34,921 bases of DNA, from NCBI GenBank assembly GCA_015680685.1, contig MNCI01024347.1, positions 22,757-57,677 on the forward strand, written 5' to 3'. The position numbers were made by a program, and so were the translations under genes. Under the pieces are notes generated by a model. The model was given only the letters and a program-made list of their open reading frames with translations, was not told where the DNA came from and made no database searches. This DNA comes from Gnetum montanum (Eukaryota; Streptophyta; Gnetopsida; Gnetales; Gnetaceae). Shown one piece after another: positions 10,389 through 20,339 of the stretch; the stretch's first letter is position 1; every line of letters begins with the position of its first letter.

Positions 10389-11244
10389 AGAGGCAGCACT
10401 CCCCTAATTTCTCATCCTAGGCTAGAAGTAGTGAAGCTGTGGCAGTTTGATCACTCCAGAGATAGAATATTTTCCATGTGCCCGTAGTAGGAGTCCCCAA
10501 GTGAACGGATCTTTATTGGAGCAGCTTTGTACATGAACGCAAGTTGTGTGCGGCAATAAAGATGAGCTTTGTGGATAAACCTTGCAGTGCATGGAATAGG
10601 TTTATTACATGTTATTTCTTACCTGTTATTTATTACATGCATTAGCGCGGCATGAGTACGACTTGATTACAAGCATTGACGAATGTGTATGACTAATCAA
10701 GGAATCGGCTACTCATCGCGATTAGTCTCTCTCACCCTTGTCTCCTAGAATGCGAGATGAGTATGACTTGATTACGAGCATCTACGGATGTGTACGGCTA
10801 ATCAAGGAATCGGCTGCTCATCACGTTTGGGCTAGTTAAGTGCCTCAGTACGACCACTTCGAGCACATGCGTTACGTGTGGTGATTCGAGTACGATTAGC
10901 ATTTGGTAGCCACAATTGCATAGTTCAGGGTGTGTACGGTAAGTGGGAGTGGATGCTGATGCTAGTTAATTTAGACTTAGTCCTTAGTTAGAGTTAGCTA
11001 GTTTCTCAACCCTTCGCTCTTAGTATAGAAGATATAAAACCATAAAAGACCAAAAAAATCATATACCTTGGACTTACTTAACCATACATCGTGACAACAA
11101 CAAGTAAGTCTGGGAAGACAATGAATGATTAACCCCAAGTGTTCCATGGGGCGTTTAGGCATTTAGTCTGCGGAGCTCGACTGGATCATGCATGCTACGC
11201 TTGTTTCATATGGTTGAGTGTAGGGGTACCTCGCCACTCATCAT

Positions 11245-11262
11245 TGGCGTCGTTGCCAGGGA
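11245..11262 (+). other. Primer binding site, tRNA-Asp type (copy B)
   Basis: TGGCGTCGTTGCCAGGGA starts one base after the LTR. It differs at two bases from the complement of the plant tRNA-Asp 3' end. Confidence 0.85.
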
Positions 11263-11384
11263 CTAAGTGTTTGTGCGCTGAATAGAACATAAGGGATATC
11301 ACTCACATTGTTGTGAGCCTTAACGAACCTTCAGGTTAATCAAGAAAAAAATTATATAATGGTGAAATTAGCACACCAATAAAA

Positions 11385-13307
11385 ATGCCTTCTTCTCATA
11401 AGAGCAACTCACCACCTAAGGACCACACACGAGACAGTCGGCAAGATAAAAAACATAACCAAAATCAGCCAAGCCCTAAACAATACAAGATAGTTTATAC
11501 TCATCCCGATGGGTATATTCTAGATTTTACTTTTATTCTCCATCAAGACGAACAGCTGCGGTGGAGAGATTTGCAAGGTAACATTGTGTTACCCCCAGAT
11601 CGATCAGTTCCTAGGATGTTTTTCTGTGCCTTGGCACAGATTGGCATGCAAGAATTATTTGCTGAATACATTGGTGAAGATCTTGACACGAGGGATTATT
11701 ATCCCATAGATTCCCAACGTATGAGAGACTTAAGGTAGGAGAGTCAACATGCACTGTTGAACGACAAGGTCCCGCATGTCCTTAGCAAGATAGGAGACAA
11801 GGAACCCTTTATCATGGGATCTTTAGCAAAAGATGTCCCCCCTCCTAATGATGGTGAGGAGGTTGAGTATCAGAACCTACAATCAATGATACATATCCCT
11901 AGTTCTGATGCCCGTGAGCACCAACTGTTCACAGAGGGAACAACCACTTATGCTAAGGATGAGCACGTAGATCGTCACAATGATCGGGGCCATAGCAACA
12001 GAAGAGAAGGCAAGAAACATCATCATGGCGATGGTTCCCCTTCTTCTTCCCCTTCTTCACATCACTCATCCTCTCCTTCCACATCTGGGTGTAGCCACCA
12101 TGACATAAAGGTGAGGATAAAAGTAAGAAAGAAGAAAGACCTCGACGGGAAAGTCGAGAGAGAGGACAAGGGCAAGGATGTAGGGAGAGTAGGGAACAAC
12201 GTAGACATCATAGGCATCATGAAAGAGATGATCATGATGAGCCCCTACTCATAACCCAAAGTATGCTTGACATAACGGAGATAGTTAGGATTCCCACAAG
12301 GCATTTAAAGGATAGTCGGATCAAGTGTTTAGACATGAATAACATCCCACGATTTGAAGGGGGATACTGTGCTGATTCACAAAATCATTTACGGGAATTC
12401 CACGATGCCTGTGCCTTGCAAAATATAGAAAATGAGTGGCAAAAACTTAAGTTGTTCCCAAGGACACTCACCAAAGAAGCAGAGAGCTGGTACCAGTCCT
12501 TAGAATTGGAAACCATCAGGAGGTGGAGTACGATGCTAGAACTATTCAACGAAAAGTATCAAATGTACTCCAGAGTGTCCAATTTGCATAAGTAGATCCA
12601 AGGTTGGAAGCAAGGTACACACGAACCCTTGGATGCTACCATGGCCCACTATTACACATTGGTACATCGTTGCCGAGGCCATGGGTACTCTCAGTGGGAT
12701 CAACTTCGCCACATCGTGGATGGGCTAAGGCATGAAACTAGAAAAACCCTTGGAACTTACGCTCTAGGGAGACTCTTACAACTTAGGGCCCATGAAGTAC
12801 GTAGCTTGTTGGAGCAAGTAGAAAACGAAGAAGGTGAGCTACAAAAAAGGGAAAGTGGAGAAGAGTATAACCGTGATCCCTCCCTTCGAAAGAAGGCAGT
12901 GAAATTTTGTGATGAAGAGGATGAGTCACCACTCGAAGAGTTGGTGAATAGAAAGACCTTGCCACTTCAAAAACTCACAACTGAAATAGCGGCTAAGTTA
13001 GATGACGTATGGATTTCCTTAGACTCTAAAATTGAAGCTGTCTTAAAAATTGTAGAAGAGTCTAAGGTTGAACAAAATAGTGACAAAGGTAAGAAAAAGT
13101 GGAGAGATTTAGGCCCTGCACATAACAAGGGTAAGAGGAAAATCACTAACTCCGATGTGGCTGTGGACTCTGACACAGACGATGACGGTGGATGTAAGAT
13201 CTGCCACTATGACCATCCTAAGGGATGTTTCCCCATCATCTCACATCTATAGGAGTCTGGGGTGTATGCGCTTAATCCAAGACTCAACCAACGGCAAACA
13301 CCCCGAA
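11385..13307 (+). pseudogene. Degenerate gag of copy B
   Basis: Gag-like protein in four broken pieces. 11385-11738 (MPSSHKSNSPPKDH start, DGYILDFTFILHQDEQLRWR) ends at TAG. The same frame resumes to about 12100 with a Ser/His-rich linker, then a frameshift. 12104-12595 carries RRHHRHHERDDHDEPLL and a Retrotrans_gag-type domain (FPRTLTKEAESWYQSLELETI), ending at TAG 12593. 12629-13252 has VDGLRHETRKTLGTYA, an acidic/basic helical stretch and the knuckle CKICHYDHPKGC, ending at TAG. Copy A keeps the linker-to-tract frame intact, so B's shift near 12100 is private. The TAGs at 11736 and 12593 are also in copy A. The C-terminal tail is lost at N13308. Confidence 0.8.
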
Positions 13308-13625
13308 NAACTATCACTACCAAGTTCGGGAGTACTTTAGAAGGACTCCTTCTCCCCCAGGAGATACTCCATACCCACACCATCTGCACCTCTTCCACCA
13401 CAAGTAGTTCCCATAACACCTCCTTCTCCAACAATGCAAGGGGAACTTCCTTCTCAACCGCAGCAATGTCACACTGCAAGAGCTGTAAATATCCAACCTG
13501 CTACTGGTTTTGACAACTATAAAAAGAGAAGACCTTACTTCAGAATCAAAAGCCCAGACAAACTCTCGCAACAACAAGCAGTTGAGATCATGTACACTCC
13601 TCCATTACCATCTAACACTTCGTAG
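13308..13625 (+). pseudogene. Proline-rich gag tail of copy B, after an N junction
   Basis: After N13308 the sequence resumes at the equivalent of copy A about 1516, read downwards on the minus strand. Roughly 220 bases present in copy A (1520-1755 region) are absent. The remaining stretch matches the Pro/Gln-rich tail of copies A and E and ends in a region with MQGELPSQPQQCH. No domain recognised. Confidence 0.55.
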
Positions 13626-13739
13626 AACCCTTCAGTCCAATAGAGCATAACACATACGGTTATGTTAACGCATATTGTAACTGATTGGATGAAGGTGGGC
13701 CACCTTCCCAGGAAACTAACTAACCCTGGGAGTCCCTTC

Positions 13740-14186
13740 ATCTAGTTGCAGATCATCGGAAATAAACCACATAGGGCTCTTCTTGACTCAGGTTCTAGAG
13801 TTAACTTAATTTCACGAGAGATGTATCACGCTTGGAACCTGCCCCAACTTAAGAAGAGCAACATTCAACTAGAGCTGGCAAACTAGTCTATCACCATTCC
13901 CTTGGGATTGGCGGAGGACATCATCACCACTGTGTGTGGTTGGTCTTACCCAGCTGATTTCTTGGTGATTAAAGTTAACAACAACGAAGGGGACTTCCCA
14001 ATTATAATGGGAAGGGCAAGGCTAAGCACAGTAGACACATGCCTTAGGATCCGTAATCTTTCCTTAGAAATCTCTAAGATAAACATATGTGGAAAGATTG
14101 AGAAGAGGAAAGTTCCATGCATCACATACAGTGATTCATCAGGTGATGACATGGAGGAAATGCCTCCATGTGATAGGTATGCCTAA
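13740..14186 (+). pseudogene. Retropepsin-like protease of copy B
   Basis: Aspartic protease of the retrotransposon polyprotein. The catalytic loop ALLDSGSRVNLIS is intact, with Asp at 13785-13787. A TAG follows within ELAN*SITIPLGL at about 13885. The later conserved segment GDFPIIMGRARLSTVDT lies in the open stretch 13902-14186, ending SSGDDMEEMPPCDRYA. Copy E has the Gln codon where B has TAG, so the stop is a point change. In autonomous Ty3 elements RT would follow. Here only an unrecognised frame (14193-14480) follows. Confidence 0.7.
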
Positions 14187-14192
14187 GAAACT

Positions 14193-14480
14193 TTGAACCA
14201 AAGATGCTTGTATGTAGCAACCACACAAGAAGTAGTAGAGACCCCGTGGTTGACAGCTATTAGAAGGAGCAACCAAATATGCATGGAACGAATTGAGGAA
14301 ACCCACGCCTATAACGAAAGCATGTATACATTGGAACATGAGCGTCGCCAACTTCCATCCCTTAATCTAAGATCATCAATTGGGAGAAGTTGGGCACTTA
14401 TTAGAAATTCAAACAGGCTCTCATTATTTTGGATCTCTCCCTTACAACTCAGTCATGGGGGAGATGGCCACCTATGTTGA
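14193..14480 (+). pseudogene. Unrecognised coding tail of copy B
   Basis: An open stretch directly downstream of the protease (YVATTQEVVETPWLTAIRR and ETHAYNESMYTLEHERRQ). Its reverse complement in copy A (about 320-660) is partly conserved, suggesting real ancestral coding sequence between protease and polymerase. No domain recognised. Confidence 0.35.
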
Positions 14481-14499
14481 TGATATGGGGCCCTCAGTT

Positions 14500-14640
14500 C
14501 TTTTTCGATTTTTTTTACACGTTTTTGTTTTACAACATTTTTTTTACACATTTTTGTTTTACAAATTTCTTTAACTTTTCTAGTTTTTGTTTTACAACAT
14601 CGTTATACTTTTCCAATTTGTGTGTGTGTGTGTGTTCCAC
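14500..14640 (+). repeat. T-rich tandem motif and GT run
   Basis: Repeated TTTTTGTTTTACAA-like units are followed by a (GT)n run at about 14620-14634. The inverted counterpart is at 161-320 in copy A. Confidence 0.7.
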
Positions 14641-16277
14641 CTTGTAAGTTTGTCCCATAATAAGCATTCTTCATGATGGTATGAACTATTTTCATATTGA
14701 TTGCTAATGTTTGGTTTTTACCTTTAAGTCACAATGTTGATACTAAGGTATGTTTCTTTTGATATGGTAGGCAATGAGACCACTTCATCCATCCATCCAC
14801 CAATTTCTATGGTTTCTCTCGTCTTGGAAATGCACAGTCCCCTTCCAATAAGAACTTAAACGAATCAGTGACTTGGCATTTCTGAAACTAAGGAAGGACT
14901 CACGGATTGAAAAGGATGTGACTTCAAAGGAACTTGATGCTTTTGTGTTGGTCATTCTCTTGGGTGATTGAATGTTTCTTCTTGAGTTTTCTATCATTCT
15001 GTTATTACCCAATTATTGGAAGCTGAGACGATAAAAATAAGAAGTCTTTGCATGGTGTGGTTCTCACACATAAAAACACAAAAAAAAACCAAGTGAGAAT
15101 TCAAAGCACACCCCTTAGATGAATAAACTTAGGCTCCCTTCTCTCTTCCCATTCTCTCCTTTGTTTTGTCGAAATGGTGGTGGCTCTTGGAGAGTGCATT
15201 CTTGTTATCCAAGTGGATGGTTTAATTGAATGCATTGATGCAAAGTCACTGGATGTGCCTGGTTTGAGGTCGGAGTTGGAATGAGATTTGCCAAGTCACA
15301 TTAATCATAAAACACACAAGGGGTTGTACACCACCTTGTCCTTGGGATTCCATTCTACTCTTTTTTCTCCATCCTTCTCTCCATTGTTCACCTCATTGCC
15401 GGTTGTATCATTAGTGTATATATATTTTGGTTGATGCATTGTTTTCTTTTTGGTAAATTCTTATGGTTAAGACTTTAACTCTTGTTCCAAATGACATTCC
15501 CAAGGCCTACATACTCTTTGAATGTGGGTTTGTTAGGGCATTAAGGGCATAAGTCTGCTTTGGGGAGGACCCACTAACATTCCTATGTGAAGCATTAGTT
15601 AAATTCTTTCCCTTAATATTTTGCAATTAATTTTATTTTGTTCATTCTCATCTTGACATCCATTTCATCGATGCCATAGTTTTCCCTTTTTATCTATCTT
15701 TCTTACTCCTTTTGTTTCTCCATTCTAATGCTACCGAAGGTTCGTGATTAGTCATGGGGGTACGGGGCCTAATTTTTTCGATTGTCTCCTAGCCCCAAAA
15801 TTTTTGATTTTCTTCCTAACCCCTACACCTTTGGTTGTCATCATTAACATATTCCCAGATCCATATCAGCCATACCACAACCTAGCCAATGAGTTTACAC
15901 CGAAGCAAGGTATCAATTACATGATGATTCAATTACCCTTGCTAATATATGATTGTGTTGTGTGTGTAGATGGCGGACATGCAACAATGGATTGGATCTG
16001 GAGCAAACACTTGGAATGGAGCAGCGTTGAAGCAGCTATGCAAGGAGCAAGATCGATGGTGCGCTTATGGATGGACAACGAAGGTGCAATCCTGGCGTTG
16101 GCAACAACAACACTTCTTTCCCTCTCTCTTTCTCAGCTGCCAACAAAGGCCTGATGTCATTGTAATAAGGTGTTCACCCTTGTTGTCATGAATACCAATT
16201 TTTTCAAGTCTTGTAATAATGATCCATTCACATGTCATCCCATTAGTTCCATTCCCCTCAATAATTCCATACCTACT
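14641..16277 (+). other. Non-coding internal region of copy B
   Basis: About 1.6 kb between the gag-protease part and the 3' LTR. The first 140 bases match copy A (1-140). The rest has no counterpart in the window. No RT, RNase H or integrase motif is seen. An open frame from 15970 (MADMQQWIGSGANTWNG start) follows an acceptor-like TTGTGTGTGTAG and might be captured host sequence, but I recognise no family. Confidence 0.5.
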
Positions 16278-17200
16278 TGATTCCATTGTCGTCCCCTGCG
16301 ATATTGTGTACATGATATCGTGGTCCATCGCCAAATCTATAAATAAGAGGCAGCACACCCCTCATTTCTCATCCTAGGCTAGAAGTAGCGAAGTTCTGGT
16401 AGTTTGATCACTCCAGAGATAGAATATTTTCCATGTGCCCATAGTAAGAGTCCCCAAGTGAACGGATCTTTATTCGAGCAGCTTTGTACCTGAACGCAAG
16501 TTGTGTGCAGCAATAAAGATGAGCTTTGTGGATAAACCTTGCAGTGCATGGAATAGGTTTATTACATGTTATTTCTTACCTATTATTTATTACATGCATT
16601 AGTGCAGCATGAGTATGACTTGATTACGAGCATTGATGAATGTATATAGCTAATCAAGGAATTGGCTACTCATCGCAATTAGTCTCTCTCACCCTTGTCT
16701 CCTAGAACGCAGGATGAGTACGACTTGATTATGAGCATCTATGGATGTGTACGGCTAGTCAATGAATTAGATAATCATCACGTTTAGGCTAGTTAAGTAC
16801 CTCAGTATGACCACTTCGAGCATGTTTGTTACGTGTGGTGATCCCAGTACGATTATCACTTGGTAGCCACAATTGCATAGTTCAGGGTGTGTACGGTAAG
16901 TGGGAGCAAATGCTGACACTAGTTAATTTAGACTTAGTCCTTAGTTAGAGTTAGCTAGTTTCTCAACCCTTCGCTCTTAGTATAGAAGATATAAAACCAT
17001 AAAAGACCAAAAAAATCATATACCTTGGACTTACTTAACCATACATTGTGACAACAACAAGTAAGTCTGGGAAGACAATGAATGATTAACCTCAAGTGTT
17101 CCATGGGGCGTTTAGGCATTTAGTCTGTGGAGTTCGACTAGATCGCACGTGCTATGCTTGTTTCATATGGTTGAGTGTAGGGGTACCTCACCACTCATCA
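16278..17200 (+). repeat. 3' LTR of copy B, 5'-truncated U3
   Basis: Matches the 5' LTR from the CGTCATCCCCTGCAATATCG block onwards and ends CCACTCATCA at 17200. The first about 75 bases of the LTR, including most of the 51-bp array, are missing or unrecognisable. The start at TGATT (16278) is tentative. Compared with the 5' LTR, changes are mostly C to T or G to A. Confidence 0.85.
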
Positions 17201-17205
17201 AAGGT
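17201..17205 (+). repeat. Target-site duplication (right), AAGGT
   Basis: Immediately follows the 3' LTR and equals 10239-10243. Confidence 0.9.
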
Positions 17206-19411
17206 AAAATCATTATCTATTTCCCTTTGGTAAGGAAAATCTTCTTTAAGAAACTCAACATCTCTTGATACTATCCCAATTACACTTTCATATATCAGTT
17301 CTCTAATGAACATATATCCTTTAGAATAATAATGGTAGCTTATAAAGATACATTTTTCCCCTCTAGAACCTAACTTCCCATATCCATAAGAAGTGTTATA
17401 TACATTGGCTATTAAATTTCAAGGTTGTAAATGATCTTAACTTGGTTTTCTATTAGTCCATAAATCATATGTGTTAGAAGTCATTACTTTATGTAGGACA
17501 CCATTACGGATGTAGGCTATAGTCAATAATTTATCTTTTCAAAAACTAATAAAATGTTTTGCCTATGCCAATATTGATCTTATCATGTCTAGTAAAGCAT
17601 GCTTTCTTCTCTCAACAACATCATTTTATTATAGATTTTAGGGTATTATTAATTGTCTAATAATTTCCTTTTCATCATATAATTCTTTAAATTATTTTGA
17701 TAGATATTCATGTCCATGATTAGTCCGCAAGATTTTATTTTTCTATCTAACTAATTTTGACCTCCATCATATATCGTCTAAAGTAATATATTACCTTAGA
17801 TTTATGAAAGATGAAAAAGGCATGACAATAACATGTATAATCATTTATAAAAGTAATGAAGTGTGAGTCAGCACACCTTTACTTAACATTCATTAGTCCA
17901 TAGATATCAAAATGGATTAATTTTATTGTTATATTAGTTCTAGTGGCTTTACAAATAGTGTTCTAGTTACTTTTCTTGCTAGAAAATGCTCATAAGTTGA
18001 TAGAGTAACTTTAGTGAGAGGTTCTAATAAGCCTCTTTTCGCTAACCTTATCATTCCTTCTTGTCTAATATGGCCTAGCCCAGGATGCCATAAAATGGAA
18101 TTATCAACATTATTATTCATAAAAATAAGAAAGAAAAAGAACTATATTTATTCTTAGAATATTCAATATCTATCTTAAGAAAATTACTATAAATGAAGCC
18201 ATCTCCATCATAAACTAACTCTATATCAATCCTTACCAAATCATTTTTAAACATGAAACTAAAGTCAATTTTAGCAGAGTAGTATTTACAAACAAATTCC
18301 ATCAAATTTTTGGTGCATAAAGGACATCATGGAGACATAAAATGTGAACCTAATAGATGATGAATTTATATGTACCAATGTCTAGTATATTTATGCTAGA
18401 GGTATTTATTATGTATATCTTTTTGCTACCTCCTAAAATTCAATGATACTCAATAAAGCCAATTGAGTCTCTTAGTACATGATATGTTACTCTTAAGTCT
18501 ACAATCTATACATGAAAATCTTTAGTAGCTAGAATGCTAAATGATACAAAATAATTTATGTAAAAAATAATAACATAACTTCTGAGGCTTAGTGCATTTA
18601 CAAACAAAGTATCTTCAGTGATCATAATTGAAACATGTCATCTTAAACTTGTCTTTCTTTTCTTCTCTTTTTCCTCTCTTTTTGTTATCATCCTTAGCCT
18701 TCTTTAGTAGAGGTGCTTGTTGAGATGTCATACCACAGCCCCTTTAACTTTATGATCTTTTTCACTTTTGGGTATTGGATTTAGCATTGTACATATTAGA
18801 GGTCTTAGCAATTATGAAGCACTCCTACTTGAGTTTTAAATGATATGAAATATCTTCAAATATTTTCATATTCTTATTGTGCATCATGTTAACTTACATA
18901 TGTTCCTAAAAATTTGGGGGTAAGAGAATAACCTAAATATTTGGGGGGTAAGAGAATAACCACTGGTACTTGTTGTTCATCCATGAGACTATTCTTAATA
19001 GCCTTCAAGTCTTGAATCATATTCAACATCATTTGTATATGTTATTTCATAGTCTGATTAGGATTCTTCTAATAGTTATCAAATTTAAGAGTTAGGCTTC
19101 TCAATCTTATCGTAGATGTAGTGTCAAATATTTCTTTGATGGCTTCAAAAATAGCATGTGTAGTTGGATATTGCTCAAATTCATAAAGGATATCATTTTG
19201 CATGTTGTTCAACAATGTGATGCAAACAACATTATCCTGTTTGAGCCAGACTTGGATATACCGTAGCCTCTTTGTAGTGCTAAGGGTCTAAATCCTCTAT
19301 AGGTTTCTCCATATCATGAATGATGGTCTTCACAACCTCTTATTCTTTGAAAATATATTAGATCTTATGATGCCAAATGTCATGATTATCATCATCTAGT
19401 TTATGTTCCAT
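17206..19411 (-). pseudogene. Ty1/copia gag, protease and integrase, 5' half of the interrupted element
   Basis: Read on the minus strand. Gag-like start MEHKLDDDNHDIWHH at 19411. A decayed knuckle CFNYDH-x-RYF near 18640. A protease-like VDLRVTYHVLRD near 18480-18500, where the copia consensus is D-S-G-A-T-x-H. The GAG-pre-integrase module LWHPGLGHIRQEGMIRLAKR (17929-18120) with its GHI core. An integrase entry IHFDIYGLMNVK and ITFINDYT near 17850-17920. Stops are frequent, so it is defunct. The RT half continues at 10243 downwards, beyond inserted copy B. Domain order fits copia (gag, PR, IN, RT). Confidence 0.75.
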
Positions 19412-19484
19412 GTTGAGGTCAACAAAGATTTATTTGGAGGTCATGATTACATAAAAAGTAATGTGATGAGTCATGATTTGGTTA

Positions 19485-19496
19485 GCTCTGATATCA
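19485..19496 (-). other. Copia primer binding site, tRNA-iMet type
   Basis: The minus strand reads TGATATCAGAGCTAACC, one change from the usual TGGTATCAGAGC of plant copia elements. It lies 74 bases before the gag start, so the copia 5' LTR should lie to the right (from about 19500). Its outer limit is not resolved. Confidence 0.65.
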
Positions 19497-19863
19497 GATA
19501 TATCATATGCACGATATTAGGTCCCAAAAAATAATTTCTAATATATGATATTGTCTCTTCCATGCTAGCCTATAAAAACAACACTTGGATGCATGGTTGG
19601 GCAAGATTTTAGTTTCAGATTCCAATTAGATTTTTCCTAGATTCTTGATTTCCCATTTTGTTGCTTCCTAATGCATGCCCATAGTGTGACATACTTGAAC
19701 ATGTTACATGACAAGAAATAAAGATTGAAATTATTTCCATAATTGCAGCATCCACTTAGAGTTATCATTTCTTTCAATTATTTAATTGTTTAATTATTTA
19801 CTATTTTCCTTAGTTAATGTTTCCATTTATTGCTCTTTATGATTCTTGTCATTAAGTGGAATG

Positions 19864-20276
19864 AATACGACTAATCGTGAGTGCTTAAGTTTAATTACTT
19901 GGTAACCTAGCAATGTATCATTTGGAAAGCCCAGTGATTTATGCTTGGTAATCCCAATGGTAGTTGCACGAAGCCCAAGGTGTGTATGGATGGTTAGGAA
20001 TGGATACTCATCACACGTAGGCTAGTGTAGATTTTAATTTCTCTTTTTATTGTCATTAGGAGTAGCTTAGTATTAGGAAACATTAATCATATGCCTCACT
20101 TTGGACTAAACCATATGTGACAAAGCTACCACTAATCCAAGTGGGAAGATAGTGAACTACGATCAAAGCATAATGATTTAGATGCACAACTAGTTTCATG
20201 TACAGAATTCGATTAGATCATGCATGAATTCTTGTGATTCACATGGTTGGGTGTAGTGGTACCTCACCACTCATTA
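19864..20276 (+). repeat. LTR fragment, subfamily C, plus strand
   Basis: Shares the 3' part of the LTR with 34555-34921 (inverted), for example ATGCTTGGTAATCCCA, AGGTGTGTATGG, CATTAGGAGTAGC and GACTAAACCATATGTGAC. It ends CCACTCATTA, a one-base decay of CTCATCA. It may begin further left: a TATAAAA at about 19575 could be its promoter. No primer site follows. Confidence 0.65.
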
Positions 20277-20339
20277 CAATGCAAAAAGAATATAAAATTA
20301 CCACTAGGCTAACACCTCATTGGTTTAACATTCAAACTA

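Larger units (their letters stand above)
10244..11243 (+). repeat. 5' LTR of copy B
   Basis: Exactly 1000 bp from TGATGAGACGCGATATCG to CCACTCATCA. It holds a GATATC-rich tandem array, a TATA box and an R/U5 region similar to the other LTRs of this family. Confidence 0.92.
10244..17200 (+). mobile_element. Complete gag-protease LTR retrotransposon, copy B, nested in copia
   Basis: A 6957-bp element bounded by LTRs with TGATGAG/CTCATCA termini and flanked by the 5-bp duplication AAGGT. Order: 5' LTR (10244-11243), tRNA-Asp primer site, gag (11385-13307), protease (13740-14186), short unknown coding tail, T-rich tract, about 1.6 kb of non-coding DNA, 3' LTR (16278-17200). No RT, RNase H or integrase is visible, so it resembles non-autonomous gag-bearing elements (TR-GAG-like). 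The two LTRs differ at roughly 6% of positions in the stretch compared by eye, mostly transitions. N at 13308 hides missing gag sequence. No clear polypurine tract is seen before the 3' LTR. Confidence 0.9.

Noticed and set aside
10170-10399. Open frames on both strands with RYRGRRD-type repeats
   Set aside because: They are translations of the 51-bp palindromic LTR array, not genes.
19464-19470. TGATGAG as the start of a subfamily C LTR
   Set aside because: It falls between the copia primer site and the copia gag start, so it is more simply part of the copia leader.
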